From Croceicoccus sediminis (GTDB taxonomy: Bacteria; Pseudomonadota; Alphaproteobacteria; Sphingomonadales; Sphingomonadaceae), in the NCBI RefSeq assembly GCF_007570835.1, contig NZ_SUNC01000001.1, positions 310,001 through 374,000 on the forward strand: a DNA stretch of 64,000 bases, given 5' to 3'. Position 1 is the stretch's first letter, and every line of letters begins with the position of its first letter. The translations under genes were made by a program, and so were the position numbers. Of the stretch, positions 1-9,259 are shown in pieces. The notes beneath the pieces are model-generated. The model was given only the letters and a program-made list of their open reading frames with translations. It did no database searches and was not told the origin of the DNA.

Positions 1-271
1 GTGCGGCGAGGAACAGGAAGCTGAGTGCGCCCAGGCTGTCCGACCCGGTCAATCGCCCGGCCTGAAGTCCGAAGGCGGGGTTGTCCAGGAACTCGGCCGC
101 CGCTTCGAACAGGGCAAGGAAATCCCTTAGGTCTATCGTTGCTTCGCGGTCTTCGAGGACACTGCGCGCAATGCCGAAACGCTGCAGCAGCGGCTCCGCA
201 GATCGGCCGGTCAGCTCCACGCAATCAAGGATGTGGCGAAGGAACTGTGCTGCGATCTGGGGCCGCTTCAT
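1..271 (-). CDS. AraC-family regulator with arabinose-binding-like N-terminal domain (partial)
   Basis: The first 90 codons of a protein run off the left edge of the window. It begins MKRPQIAAQFLRHILDC and contains a segment reading NPAFGLQAGRL. This pattern is typical of the N-terminal ligand-sensing domain (Arabinose_bd type) of AraC-family regulators. The C-terminal helix-turn-helix would lie outside the window, so the family call rests on the N-terminus only. It follows the ferredoxin gene by 40 bases on the same strand, so it may be the last gene of that operon and control it. The inducer is unknown. Confidence 0.6.
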   Translation of the reverse strand, partial: MKRPQIAAQFLRHILDCVELTGRSAEPLLQRFGIARSVLEDREATIDLRDFLALFEAAAEFLDNPAFGLQAGRLTGSDSLGALSFLFLAA

Positions 272-311
272 GGGCGCAGGATAAAGTGCCCGCGGCGTTT
301 CGCCAAACGTT

Positions 312-629
312 TCAGTCCTCGGGCGCAATGGTCACCGTGCAATCTTCGGGCAGGGCCGATACCGGGACCTGACAGGACAGGCGCGAATGTTCGGTCCGGT
401 GGTCGGAACTGTCGAGCAGGTCGTCCTCGTCATCGGACGGCTGGCCCAGCGTCTCGTAGACTTCCGGTGTCAGGAACACGTGGCAGGTCGCGCAGGAACA
501 GCATCCCCCACAAAGCGCCAGAAGTTCATCGACGCCGTTGTCGCGCAAGGCTTCCATCAGGCTCATGTCGCCGTCCGCCTCGATGGTCTGCGTCGAACCG
601 TCGCGCAGGTTTACCTTAAGTGTCGTCAT
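312..629 (-). CDS. Adrenodoxin-type [2Fe-2S] ferredoxin
   Basis: A 105-residue soluble electron carrier. The four cluster ligands are visible as C40-x5-C46-x2-C49-x36-C86, the spacing of adrenodoxin/putidaredoxin-type ferredoxins. Such proteins pass electrons from an NAD(P)H reductase to a cytochrome P450 or, less often, another oxygenase. Two extra cysteines, C43 and C44, sit inside the loop. The ATG overlaps the stop of the aldehyde dehydrogenase gene as ATGA, which supports this start and translational coupling. No P450 or reductase gene lies in the window, so the partner must be beyond the left edge or elsewhere in the genome. Confidence 0.88.
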   Translation of the reverse strand: MTTLKVNLRDGSTQTIEADGDMSLMEALRDNGVDELLALCGGCCSCATCHVFLTPEVYETLGQPSDDEDDLLDSSDHRTEHSRLSCQVPVSALPEDCTVTIAPED

Positions 630-2035
630 GAATTTGCCTCTACCCCGCCAAAGACGGATTTCACTTCCAGGAATTCCTCCAGCCCATAGACTCCCCATTC
701 GCGCCCATTGCCGCTCATCTTGTAACCGCCAAAGGGTGCCGCGCTGTCCAGTCCCGCGCCATTTACGTGGACCATCCCGGTGCGCAGCGATGCCGCGACC
801 CGGCCTGCCTCGGCGCGGTCGGCGCCCCAGACATATCCGGAAAGCCCGTAGGGGCTGTCGTTGGCGATGGCGATCGCCTGTTCGACGCTGTCGTAAGTCA
901 TGATCGCGATGACCGGTCCGAACACTTCCTCGCGGGCGACGGTCATGTCGGGCGTGACCGACGCGAGAACTGTCGGGGCGACCTGATACCCGGTCTGGCC
1001 CTCGGCCTTCTCGGGGCCTCCGGCGACCAGCTCCGCGCCTTCGGCAATCGCGCCTTCGATCATGCCGATGACGCGGCCGTACTGAGCCTTATTGGCGATG
1101 GGGCCAATGTCGCACGCCTGCGCTGCGGTGCGCGCCGCCGCTTTTGCCTCTTCCAGACGGTCGGCCGGGACAAGCAGGCGCGTACCTGCGTTGCAGCTTT
1201 GCCCACTGTTGAACATGCAACCCGAAACGCTGTCCGTGACCGCGCGGTCAAGGTCGGCGTCAGGCAGCACGATGACCGCCGACTTTCCGCCCAGTTCCAG
1301 CGAGACCCTTTTTACCGTTTTGGCCGCATTCTCGCCGATCGCGATTCCCGCGCGGGTCGACCCGGTGAAGGACACCATGTCGACCTCGGGATGGCCCGTA
1401 AGCGTCGCCCCCATGTCCTCACCCGTGCCGTGGACGAGGTTGAAGACACCCGGAGGAACGCCAGCCTCATCAATGATTTCCGCCAGGATCACGGCGTCTA
1501 GCGGGGCCAGTTCACTGGGTTTCAGCACCATGGTGCATCCGGCGGCCAGTGCCGGTGCGACCTTGGTGGCGACCTGGTTCATGGGCCAGTTCCACGGCGT
1601 GATGAGGGTGCACACGCCAATCGGCTCGCGCCGGATCAGGGTGGTGCCCATTGCCTGAGAGAATTCGTAGCTTTCCAGAACCCGGATCACTTCGGCAAAA
1701 TGCTGCGGACCGGACCCGGCCTGTGCCGAACGGGCCAGCGCGGTTGGCGCCCCCATTTCAGCACTGATCGCATCGCCGATCTCGTCCTTGCGCGCGATCA
1801 GCCCGGCCAGGATCTTGCGCAGCAGGTCGAGCCGAAGCGCCACCGAACTGTTTGACCAGTCCGGAAACGCGCGCCGTGCTGCAAGGATAGCACGTTCGGC
1901 ATCGGCGGCACTGCCCAGCGCGATCGGCGCGACCGGGCTGGCGGTTGCCGGATCGACGACTTCGGCCATCCGCGCACTGACCGGATCGGTCCACTGGCCA
2001 TCGATGTAATATCGGGTCGCATCGGGCAGGGCCAT
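626..2035 (-). CDS. NAD(P)-dependent aldehyde dehydrogenase
   Basis: A 469-residue member of the aldehyde dehydrogenase superfamily, which oxidises an aldehyde to a carboxylate in the cytoplasm. The general base lies in LELGGKS (E247), the nucleophile in GQSCNAG (C281), and the cofactor-binding stretch FTGSTRAG is around residue 223. The length is normal for the family. It starts four bases after the FAH-family gene and overlaps the ferredoxin start, so the three form an operon. The substrate cannot be read from sequence. The neighbours suggest an intermediate of ring or terpenoid breakdown, which is inference. Confidence 0.9.
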   Translation of the reverse strand: MALPDATRYYIDGQWTDPVSARMAEVVDPATASPVAPIALGSAADAERAILAARRAFPDWSNSSVALRLDLLRKILAGLIARKDEIGDAISAEMGAPTALARSAQAGSGPQHFAEVIRVLESYEFSQAMGTTLIRREPIGVCTLITPWNWPMNQVATKVAPALAAGCTMVLKPSELAPLDAVILAEIIDEAGVPPGVFNLVHGTGEDMGATLTGHPEVDMVSFTGSTRAGIAIGENAAKTVKRVSLELGGKSAVIVLPDADLDRAVTDSVSGCMFNSGQSCNAGTRLLVPADRLEEAKAAARTAAQACDIGPIANKAQYGRVIGMIEGAIAEGAELVAGGPEKAEGQTGYQVAPTVLASVTPDMTVAREEVFGPVIAIMTYDSVEQAIAIANDSPYGLSGYVWGADRAEAGRVAASLRTGMVHVNGAGLDSAAPFGGYKMSGNGREWGVYGLEEFLEVKSVFGGVEANS

Positions 2036-2039
2036 CGGA

Positions 2040-2924
2040 TCAGTCCTTCAGCTTGGATTCGTAGAATTGCGCGCCTTGGCCGCCTGCCGCACGCTTGCCG
2101 CGATGTTCCCAGTCGCCGCCCATCGCGGTGGAGATGACCTCTTCGCTTTCGCTGGGCTGCGCGCCGACGTCGTCGCGGATCGGCGTGGGGCCGACGACGA
2201 TCGTGTTCGACAGACGGCCAAGGCCGTCGACTTCGACGTCCACGACGTCTCCCGGTTGCACGGGGCGGCTGTTGGCCGGCGTGCCCGACAACAGGATGTC
2301 GCCCGGCTCCAGCGTTATCGTGCGGGCAATGTCGGCGACGAGGTAGTGCATGTCCCACTCCATGTTCGCCGTCGTGTCTTCCTGCACGACCTTGCCGTTC
2401 ACATAAGTGCGGATCATCTTGTCGCGGAAATCCCAACCGGTGACGAGGCCCGGCCCGACAGGGCAGAGCGTGTCCGAACCCTTGACCCGCAGCATCGAGC
2501 CCGCATCGGTGTCGCGGAAGTCGTGAAGGCCGTAGTCGTTGGCGACCGAGTAACCGAGGATGTAATCGCCCACGTCGGCGGGCGCGACATTGCGGCAGGT
2601 CTTGCCGATCACGATGGCGATCTCGCCCTCGTAATTCAGGTACTTGCACCTTTCTGGCCGAACGATGCGGCCCTTGTGCGTATTGAGCGCGGTCAGCGGC
2701 TTATGGAAATAGGTCGGCGCGGGCGGCAGCTTGGTGATGAACTCGTCGACCCGGCTGTGGTAGTTCAGATGGACGCAGATGATCTTGCTGGGATTGACGG
2801 GCGCAAGGTGCACGGCATCGTCGACACCGATCGATCGCCCGTCCTTGGTCACCAGTTCATCGCCGTGCCTGGTGGTGAGGATCGGGTATCCGTCGAGCAG
2901 GATTCGGCGATATTCGGTGGTCAT
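2040..2924 (-). CDS. Fumarylacetoacetate hydrolase (FAH) family protein
   Basis: A 294-residue FAH-superfamily enzyme. The family includes fumarylacetoacetases, 2-oxohept-3-enedioate hydratases and decarboxylases or isomerases of meta-cleavage pathways. The metal-binding core is seen as NYEGEIAIVIGK, followed by VANDYGLHDFR and the late GDILLSGTPA block typical of the family. The chosen start, MTTEYRRILL, has GGAG about ten bases upstream; an in-frame codon 14 codons earlier lacks such a site. It is the first gene of the minus-strand operon with the aldehyde dehydrogenase and ferredoxin, and diverges from the decarboxylase-family gene. The exact reaction is not assignable. Confidence 0.85.
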   Translation of the reverse strand: MTTEYRRILLDGYPILTTRHGDELVTKDGRSIGVDDAVHLAPVNPSKIICVHLNYHSRVDEFITKLPPAPTYFHKPLTALNTHKGRIVRPERCKYLNYEGEIAIVIGKTCRNVAPADVGDYILGYSVANDYGLHDFRDTDAGSMLRVKGSDTLCPVGPGLVTGWDFRDKMIRTYVNGKVVQEDTTANMEWDMHYLVADIARTITLEPGDILLSGTPANSRPVQPGDVVDVEVDGLGRLSNTIVVGPTPIRDDVGAQPSESEEVISTAMGGDWEHRGKRAAGGQGAQFYESKLKD

Positions 2925-2984
2925 CTGGTAAACTCCGCAAACTTGGTCTGATCCCGTGACTAGCATTGCGTACCGCGACAGGCT

Positions 2985-3001
2985 TTGGCCATTCCGGCCA
3001 A
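2985..3001. promoter_or_regulatory. Inverted repeat in divergent promoter region, possible operator
   Basis: TTGGCC and GGCCAA, six-base perfect arms separated by ATTCC, lie in the 134-base gap between the divergent FAH-family and decarboxylase-family genes. The position suits an operator controlling both directions. Which protein binds it is unknown; the AraC-type regulator at the left edge is one candidate. Confidence 0.35.
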
Positions 3002-3058
3002 GCTTCGCATGTCGTTTCTTGTCAGTGGGGTTCGACGCAAAACGAGAAAGAGGCGACC

Positions 3059-3862
3059 ATGGCCGAACTCAACGGACTGTTTTATCCCCGCACGCCGACC
3101 GGCAAGGCGAGCATCGTGCCGCCGGTTCCGTGGCATTATTCAGGTGAGCTGATTACACTGGAATACCGGACCGACCCGGCCAAGGTCGCCGCGCTGCTGC
3201 CCGAAGGTTTCGAACTGGCCGACGAGGATCCCGGCGCGCTTGCCGCGATCTGGGCCGAGTGGCAGTCGACCGGCGACGACCCGGCCCAGCTGCTCGACCC
3301 GGTGCGGGTGCAGTACAAGGAGATGTTCATCGTCTGCCGCTGCAAGTACCAGGGCAAGACCTATTCCCGCTGCCTCTACATCTGGGTGGACAAGGAATTC
3401 GCGATGCTGCGCGGAATTCACCAGGGCTATCCCAAGAAGCTGGGCAGCATCCAGATGAGCCGCCCCGTCTATGTCGGCAAGGCCGGCCCTCGGCTTGAGC
3501 CGGGCGGGACATTCGGCGTCACGCTTGCCGCGTTCGACCGTCGCCTTGCCGAAGGGCGTTTCACCATCCGCGAGGAATGCGACAGCCCCGGCTTCGTGAA
3601 CGGCCATCCGATGGCGCACAACCGTTGGCTGCCCGCGATCGAGACGGACGGTACGCAAAGCCTGAACGAAGTCGTGACGATGAGCAGCTTCGACGTCGAA
3701 CTGGGCCGTTGCTTCAAGGGGGACTTCGATCTTTCCTACTTCGACAGCCCGGTCGAGGAACTGCTCGACATCACGCCGGACGAAAAGATCGCCGGTTACT
3801 GGCACGAAGTCGGCGCATCCTGGAAGGCGGGTACGACGCTGTCCCGAAACAACCTGGCCTGA
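3059..3862 (+). CDS. Acetoacetate decarboxylase family protein
   Basis: A 267-residue protein of the acetoacetate decarboxylase superfamily. The GYPKKLGS segment holds a lysine pair (K126-K127) at the place of the Schiff-base lysine and its neighbour in the clostridial enzyme. Members range from true beta-keto-acid decarboxylases to aldolase/dehydratases on pyruvate adducts, so the reaction is open. The start ATG is preceded by GAGAAAGAGG. It diverges from the FAH-family operon, and an MFS carrier follows on the same strand. The set looks like one catabolic unit, but no step can be proved here. Confidence 0.85.
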   Translation: MAELNGLFYPRTPTGKASIVPPVPWHYSGELITLEYRTDPAKVAALLPEGFELADEDPGALAAIWAEWQSTGDDPAQLLDPVRVQYKEMFIVCRCKYQGKTYSRCLYIWVDKEFAMLRGIHQGYPKKLGSIQMSRPVYVGKAGPRLEPGGTFGVTLAAFDRRLAEGRFTIREECDSPGFVNGHPMAHNRWLPAIETDGTQSLNEVVTMSSFDVELGRCFKGDFDLSYFDSPVEELLDITPDEKIAGYWHEVGASWKAGTTLSRNNLA

Positions 3863-3962
3863 CCCTATGGCGACGCGCGCGGGGTGAGAGCTTTCCCGAC
3901 TTGCGCGTCGCCGGATCAGGGCGTGGGGATAAACAGATAAAACATTCATGAAGGAGAGTGGC

Positions 3963-5135
3963 ATGGCGGGATCGGATCGTGCGATTGACGTAAACAGCCC
4001 CGGCACGATCGCAGCCGGTATCGTCCTGGGGACGGTCGGCGTCCTGTCCTTCATCGTCCAGCCCGGACTGGTTCAGGGCTACGCCACGTCTTTCGGCATT
4101 GGCGAGGATGCCGCGAATTTCCTCGCCTCGGCCGAGGGTTTCGGGATCACCGCCGGGGCGTTCGCATCTGCACTGGCGAGCCGCCAGATCAACTGGCGCT
4201 GGATCGTGCTTGCCGCGCTGCTGCTGGCGGGGCTGGGCAATCTGGCTTCGGCGATGCTGAAGTCGCCTGACGCCGTATTCAGCATGGTACGCTTTGTGAC
4301 GGGGCTAGGCGAGGGCGCGATCATCGCCATCAGCTTTTCCATCGTCGGCCTTACGCGCCGGATAGAACGCAACCTGGCGCTCTACCTCATCCTCTTGCTG
4401 ACTTACGGCGCATTCGGCCTGATGGCCATGCCGACTGCACTCTCCGCCATTGGCCTGCCGGGCATCTTCGTGGGCTGGGGTATCATCTCGCTCGTCGCGA
4501 TCCTTGCCGTGCGCGTGATCCCTCGCGGCTCGCATGACCGAGCCGAGCCCAGTCCCACGGCCGCCGACGTCGGATTGCCGATGCTCACGGTAGGGTTTCT
4601 GGCCGTGCTGGCCTACAACACCGCGATCGGCATGGCGTGGGCGAACCTGTTCTTCATCGGGCTCGAGGTGCGTAACGATGTCCAGGCCATCGCCAATGCC
4701 CTTCTGCTCAGCCAGTTCGTGGCCATCGGCGGTGCACTGATCCCGGTTTTCATGGAATCACGTTTCGGCCGTTGGTTTCCGCTCGTGTCCGGCATCCTGC
4801 TGGCCGCCGGAGCCATCGCCTTGCTTTTGGGACGCCCCGATTACGCGATCTTCGTTTTCGCGGTCTGCCTGTTCAACTTCATCTGGAACTTCTTCCTGCC
4901 CTTCCTGCTCAGCGCCGTCGGCGACATGAGCACCAAGGAAGTGATGCCGGTTACGATCGCGATCCAGATGCTCGGCCTCGTCGGGCTGGGTCCGTTGCTC
5001 GCAGGCACGATTCTCGGCGCTGGCGGCTCGCAGCAGGCGGCGCTGGCTACGGTCGTCGTGCTGCTTCTGCTCAGCCTGGCACTGCTCACCATGGCAGAAA
5101 CCGCCCGCGGTCGCGCGGCTCGGAATTCGGCCTGA
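3963..5135 (+). CDS. MFS transporter
   Basis: A 390-residue integral membrane protein with about twelve hydrophobic segments, including the early VLGTVGVLSFIVQPGLVQGY and a glycine-rich end near GLVGLGPLLAGTILGAGG. It belongs to the major facilitator superfamily, proton-linked carriers of small solutes. The second ATG was chosen because AAGGAGAG sits just before it; the first ATG, 15 bases earlier, has no such site. It follows the decarboxylase-family gene by 100 bases on the same strand, which suggests uptake or export of the cassette's substrate. Substrate and direction are unknown. Confidence 0.85.
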   Translation: MAGSDRAIDVNSPGTIAAGIVLGTVGVLSFIVQPGLVQGYATSFGIGEDAANFLASAEGFGITAGAFASALASRQINWRWIVLAALLLAGLGNLASAMLKSPDAVFSMVRFVTGLGEGAIIAISFSIVGLTRRIERNLALYLILLLTYGAFGLMAMPTALSAIGLPGIFVGWGIISLVAILAVRVIPRGSHDRAEPSPTAADVGLPMLTVGFLAVLAYNTAIGMAWANLFFIGLEVRNDVQAIANALLLSQFVAIGGALIPVFMESRFGRWFPLVSGILLAAGAIALLLGRPDYAIFVFAVCLFNFIWNFFLPFLLSAVGDMSTKEVMPVTIAIQMLGLVGLGPLLAGTILGAGGSQQAALATVVVLLLLSLALLTMAETARGRAARNSA

Positions 5136-5162
5136 CGCACCGATCCTGAACCGTAATTGGTA

Positions 5163-5182
5163 AGCGCCGAGCGATCGGCGCT
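5163..5182. terminator. Hairpin downstream of the MFS gene, terminator-like
   Basis: A perfect eight-base stem, AGCGCCGA pairing with TCGGCGCT around GCGA, lies 27 bases after the MFS stop. No T run follows on either strand, so intrinsic termination is uncertain. Confidence 0.35.
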
Positions 5183-5259
5183 GGCCGCTAGAGCATGCGC
5201 ACGACTTCGCATGCGGCGCAGTCGGCTGCATGATATCAGGCTGTATCCATTTCGAAAAA

Positions 5260-5335
<76 letters not shown>

Positions 5336-5422
5336 ACTTCGCCGCTTTTGAGCCGCGAGACGGTGTCTGGCCATTGAGGCCGTCCCCCGTGGGAGCGCCC
5401 CAAATAGTCATATGCCTGATTC

Positions 5423-5442
5423 GTGCAAGGGGTTTTTTGCAC
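5423..5442 (-). terminator. Weak hairpin directly after rodA
   Basis: GTGCAA and TTGCAC arms of six bases flank an eight-base loop immediately beyond the rodA stop. The stem is AT-rich and has no T run beyond it, so this is only a possible end of the mre-mrdA-rodA transcript. Confidence 0.25.
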
Positions 5443-6564
5443 TTACTCGAAACTTCCCTTCACATCGCGCTTTCCCCAACGGTCGACCGCCATGATCAGG
5501 CCGACACAGATCATGATCGTCATCATCGATGAACCGCCGTGGCTCATGAAGGGAAGGGGGATACCGACGACGGGGGCAAGCCCCATGACCATCATCAGGT
5601 TGACCGCGGTATAGAAGAAAATCGTGGCGACAAGACCGGCCGCCATAAGGCGTGAAAACCGGTCCGGCGCGTCGCGCGCAGTGCGCAGGCCCCAGCGCAG
5701 CAGCCAGCCGAACACGAACAGCACGAACAGGCCCCCCATGATGCCCCATTCTTCCGCCATCGTTGCGAAGACGAAGTCGGTGTGCGGCTCGGGAAGATAG
5801 TTGAGGTGGCTTTGCGTGCCATTGCCGAATCCCTTCCCGAACAGGCCGCCGGACCCGATCGCGATCTTGGACTGGGTAATGTGATACCCCGCGCCCAACG
5901 GGTCGCTTTCCGGATCGAGGAAGGTCAGAACGCGCTGTTGCTGATAAGGATGGAGCGCAAAGAAAAACAGCATCGGGACCGCGATTACCCCGGCAACGCC
6001 GCAGGTTATGAACCAGATCAGCGGAAGGCCCGCCAGGAACATGACGACGACCGCCCCGAAAACAATGGCAAGGCTGGTGCCGAGATCAGGCTGCATCAGG
6101 ACCAGGCCGACCGGAACCCCGATAAGCGCACCGGGTATCAGGAGAGAGCGAAACTCGCGCGTCGCGCCGGGGGGAAGCATGTCGTAAAAGCGGGCCAGGA
6201 TCAGGACGATGCCGGGCTTCATCAGCTCCGACGGTTGCAGCGTCATGAACCCGAGGTTGAGCCAACGCTGGCTGCCGCCGCCGACGAAGCCCATTGCCTC
6301 CACCGCCATGAGCAGCAGCACGAGCAGGACGTAGACCGGCACGGCCATCATCTTGATGAAATCGCGGGAAAACTGGGCGATCACCATGGCCATGACAAGG
6401 AAGACCAGAAACCGCACGATATGGAGCGCGGACCACGGCATCCAGTGTCCGCCCGCCGCCGAATAGAGCACCGATGCGCCAAAACAGACCAGCAGGAACA
6501 GCGGTATGATCACGCTCCAGGGCTGACGGCCGAGCCCGGCGGGAAGGGCGCTGAGCGTGTTCAT
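5443..6564 (-). CDS. rodA: Rod-shape-determining protein RodA (SEDS peptidoglycan glycosyltransferase)
   Basis: A 373-residue membrane protein of the SEDS (RodA/FtsW/SpoVE) family, which polymerises glycan strands from lipid II during side-wall growth together with PBP2. Around ten membrane segments are visible. The family signature near the C-terminus reads GIPLPFMSHGGSSM, and the conserved loop FGNGTQSHLNYLPEPHTDF is in place. The start overlaps the mrdA stop as ATGA. It ends the five-gene shape operon, where RodA and PBP2 are expected to form one complex in the elongasome. The call is secure. Confidence 0.96.
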   Translation of the reverse strand: MNTLSALPAGLGRQPWSVIIPLFLLVCFGASVLYSAAGGHWMPWSALHIVRFLVFLVMAMVIAQFSRDFIKMMAVPVYVLLVLLLMAVEAMGFVGGGSQRWLNLGFMTLQPSELMKPGIVLILARFYDMLPPGATREFRSLLIPGALIGVPVGLVLMQPDLGTSLAIVFGAVVVMFLAGLPLIWFITCGVAGVIAVPMLFFFALHPYQQQRVLTFLDPESDPLGAGYHITQSKIAIGSGGLFGKGFGNGTQSHLNYLPEPHTDFVFATMAEEWGIMGGLFVLFVFGWLLRWGLRTARDAPDRFSRLMAAGLVATIFFYTAVNLMMVMGLAPVVGIPLPFMSHGGSSMMTIMICVGLIMAVDRWGKRDVKGSFE

Positions 6565-8702
6565 CGGCGCGGACCGGGCTGATTGAAGGTCGGTGAGGGA
6601 CTGGCCGATGGCGAGGGGGTCGGACTGGGCGACGGGGTCGGTGTCGGGTTGGGTGCGGGGCTGTCGGCTGCCGCGTTGTCCCCTTCGGGCGATCGGGGGT
6701 TTTCCGCCGCGTTCACGGGTTGTGGGGCGGGCGCGCCATCGCCCTGGCTCGTCGCGTTTTCGACTTCGCCGCTTTCAGGCCTGGGCGCGCCGCCGCCATA
6801 GGCCTCTTCATAGGCGCGATATTTGCGGGCCAGACGTTCCTGCGCCGTGCCGCCCCACTGCTCTTCATACTGGTGCAGGACTTCGAGCGCCTTTTGCGGA
6901 TCGAAGAGGTAAGTCATCACGTCGCGCGCCACCGGATAGGCCGAGGACGAACCGGCACCGTGTTCGATCGCAACGGCGCAGGCGTATTTCGGCTTGTCGT
7001 AAGGAGCAAAGCAAATGAAGTGGCCATGGTCGCGATATTTCCACGGCACGCCCATGCCGCCGCGGCCATAGGCGAGGCTCACGACTTGCGCCGTGCCGGT
7101 CTTGCCGGACAGTTCGATCCCGTCCAGCGGCAACCGCGCGCGGCCCGCCGTGCCCGGCCCGTTGACCACGTCCCACATCGCCTTGCGCACGATTTCGAGA
7201 TGTTCGTCAGGAATGTCGAGATGGGGGGCAGGGCGCGGGGCCGAGGTCATCAGCAGGCGCGGCTGAAACCGACGCCCGCTGGCGATGCGCGAGGCCATGA
7301 CAGCCTGTTGTAGCGGGTTCACGAGGAAATACCCCTGGCCGATCGTGGCGTTCACCGTGTCGTAGGCCTGCCATTCCTGGCCATATTTCTTCAGCTTCCA
7401 CGGCGGATCGGGCACGGTGCCATAGGACTGGCTGGCGACGGGCAGGGGATACTTGTAACCGAGCCCCAATTCGCGGGCCATGTCCGAGATGACCTGCATG
7501 CCGACACGCTGGGCCATGGCGTAGAAATAGACGTCGCAGGACTGATATATGCCCTTGGCCATGTTTGTCGTGCCGTGGCCGCGCCTGTTCCAGCAGTTGA
7601 ACACGCGGTTGCCGACGCGCAGGCCGCCACCGCAGAATACGGTTTCGTCCGGGTCGATCCCCGCCTTCAGAAGGGCAAGGCTGACGAAAGGTTTTACTGT
7701 CGAACCGGGCGGGTAGAGGCCGGACAGTACCTTGTTGCGCAAGGGGACGTGATCGTCTTCGGACAGCATTTTCCATTCGACGCGGCCGATGCCGTCGGAA
7801 AAGCTGTTGGGATCGAAACTGGGCATCGATGCCATGCACAGAAGGTCGCCGGTTTCCAGGTCCATGACGACGACGGAGCCGGATTCAAGCCCGATACGCC
7901 GTGCGGCATAGTCCTGCAGCTTGGCGTTGATCGTCAGTTTGACCGGATCGCCCTGGACATCCTCACGCGTTTCGAGGTCGCGCACGATCTTGCCGTTGGC
8001 GGTAACTTCCGCCCGGCGCGCGCCGGGTTCGCCGCGCAATTCGTGCTCGAAGTATTTCTCGACCCCGTCCTTGCCGATTTTGAAACCCGGCGTGATGAGA
8101 AGCGGGTTCTTCTCTTCCTCGTACTCCTCGGCAGAGACCGTCCCGACATAGCCGAGCAAGTGCCCGACCGAGGGGCCGGTGGGGTAGTAGCGGGTAAAAC
8201 CGCGCTGCGGGACGACGCCGGGAAGGTCGGGCAGGCGCACCGAAAGGGCAGCAAACTGTTCCCAGCCCACGCCGGTCGCGACTTCGACGGGTCGGAAGCC
8301 CCGCGTACCGTCCATCTTGTCGCGAAGGTCAGTGATGGCCGCGGGCGTCAGTTCGAGCACTTCGCCCAGCACGGCCAGCGTGCGATCCTTGTCGATGACG
8401 CGTTCGGGCACGAGGTCGACGCGGAAGTCCGCGCGGTTCGACGCCATAGGGATATTGTTGCGATCGAGGATCCAGCCCCGGCGCGGCGGGATCAGGGTAA
8501 GATCGACGCGATTGGATTCAGAGGCGAGATTGTACTTCTCGTTTTCGGCTACGGCGAGATAGCCCATGCGCGCGGCCAGCAGGACGCCGATGCCGCCCTG
8601 CACAGAGCCCAGCACGAAGCTGCGCCGGTCGAACCGGTTACGCAGTTCGCCGCTGCTGACCCGCTGAAGCAGGCGCGCACCGCGTTTACGCTTGAAGAGC
8701 AT
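6561..8702 (-). CDS. mrdA: Penicillin-binding protein 2 (elongasome transpeptidase)
   Basis: A 713-residue class B penicillin-binding protein that cross-links peptidoglycan in the side wall as partner of RodA. One membrane anchor lies near residues 29-51, then the pedestal domain, then the transpeptidase with S334-T-V-K337 (nucleophile), S388-C-D390 and K534-T-G536. The C-terminus carries an unusual long tail rich in Pro, Thr and Ser after about residue 640, ending in a run of PTPSPS-type repeats. The ATG overlaps the mreD stop by one base (TGATG). Core and neighbours make the call firm; the tail's function is unknown. Confidence 0.96.
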   Translation of the reverse strand: MLFKRKRGARLLQRVSSGELRNRFDRRSFVLGSVQGGIGVLLAARMGYLAVAENEKYNLASESNRVDLTLIPPRRGWILDRNNIPMASNRADFRVDLVPERVIDKDRTLAVLGEVLELTPAAITDLRDKMDGTRGFRPVEVATGVGWEQFAALSVRLPDLPGVVPQRGFTRYYPTGPSVGHLLGYVGTVSAEEYEEEKNPLLITPGFKIGKDGVEKYFEHELRGEPGARRAEVTANGKIVRDLETREDVQGDPVKLTINAKLQDYAARRIGLESGSVVVMDLETGDLLCMASMPSFDPNSFSDGIGRVEWKMLSEDDHVPLRNKVLSGLYPPGSTVKPFVSLALLKAGIDPDETVFCGGGLRVGNRVFNCWNRRGHGTTNMAKGIYQSCDVYFYAMAQRVGMQVISDMARELGLGYKYPLPVASQSYGTVPDPPWKLKKYGQEWQAYDTVNATIGQGYFLVNPLQQAVMASRIASGRRFQPRLLMTSAPRPAPHLDIPDEHLEIVRKAMWDVVNGPGTAGRARLPLDGIELSGKTGTAQVVSLAYGRGGMGVPWKYRDHGHFICFAPYDKPKYACAVAIEHGAGSSSAYPVARDVMTYLFDPQKALEVLHQYEEQWGGTAQERLARKYRAYEEAYGGGAPRPESGEVENATSQGDGAPAPQPVNAAENPRSPEGDNAAADSPAPNPTPTPSPSPTPSPSASPSPTFNQPGPRR

Positions 8703-9259
8703 CAGCCGAGCACTCGTATCCGGGCAAGTCGCAAGAGATCCAGAATCGCAATCACACGGGTCAGTAACGGAAAGGCGATGAACGAAAGCAGAATCTGCGG
8801 AATGATCAGCCCGGGCGCGAATGCCCCACCCGCGATCGAGGCAATAACGTGCGCGAGAAAGAGATAGGAAGCGATCACCACGCTCGCAACCAGCCAGTCC
8901 TGCCAGAAACCGCGCCAGCGCAGCCAGCCGTCGATCAATTCCATGCCGATCATGGCGAGGGACCAGAGCAGGATCGCGCTCCCGAAAGGCTGGCCGGAAA
9001 AGAGATCGTCGATCAGGCCCAGCGGCGCACCGGCCCAGAGTGGCAGGAGGCCGGGCCGCAACAGGCGCCAGCCCACCAGTAGCATGAAGGACAGCGGCGG
9101 CACGACCGGTGCGGACGCGATGACCGGCGACAGCGGAACCAGCGAGGCCAGCGCGATCGTCAGCCACGGCACGATCGTCGCAAGGGTGCGGGACGGTGCG
9201 CGGTTGATGCGGCGGGAAAAGAGGCCGGAGCCGGGGAGCCGGTCGCCACCAAGGCTCAC
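8702..9259 (-). CDS. mreD: Rod-shape-determining protein MreD
   Basis: A 185-residue integral membrane protein with about five hydrophobic segments after a short basic N-terminus. MreD is a poorly conserved inner-membrane part of the elongasome that works with MreC to couple MreB to wall synthesis. The segment GLIDDLFSGQPFGSAILLWSL fits the family's most conserved region. Identity rests mainly on position: it overlaps mreC by four bases and mrdA by one, the standard order. The same DNA is open in another frame continuous with mrdA, but that frame has no membrane-protein character. Confidence 0.92.
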   Translation of the reverse strand: MSLGGDRLPGSGLFSRRINRAPSRTLATIVPWLTIALASLVPLSPVIASAPVVPPLSFMLLVGWRLLRPGLLPLWAGAPLGLIDDLFSGQPFGSAILLWSLAMIGMELIDGWLRWRGFWQDWLVASVVIASYLFLAHVIASIAGGAFAPGLIIPQILLSFIAFPLLTRVIAILDLLRLARIRVLG

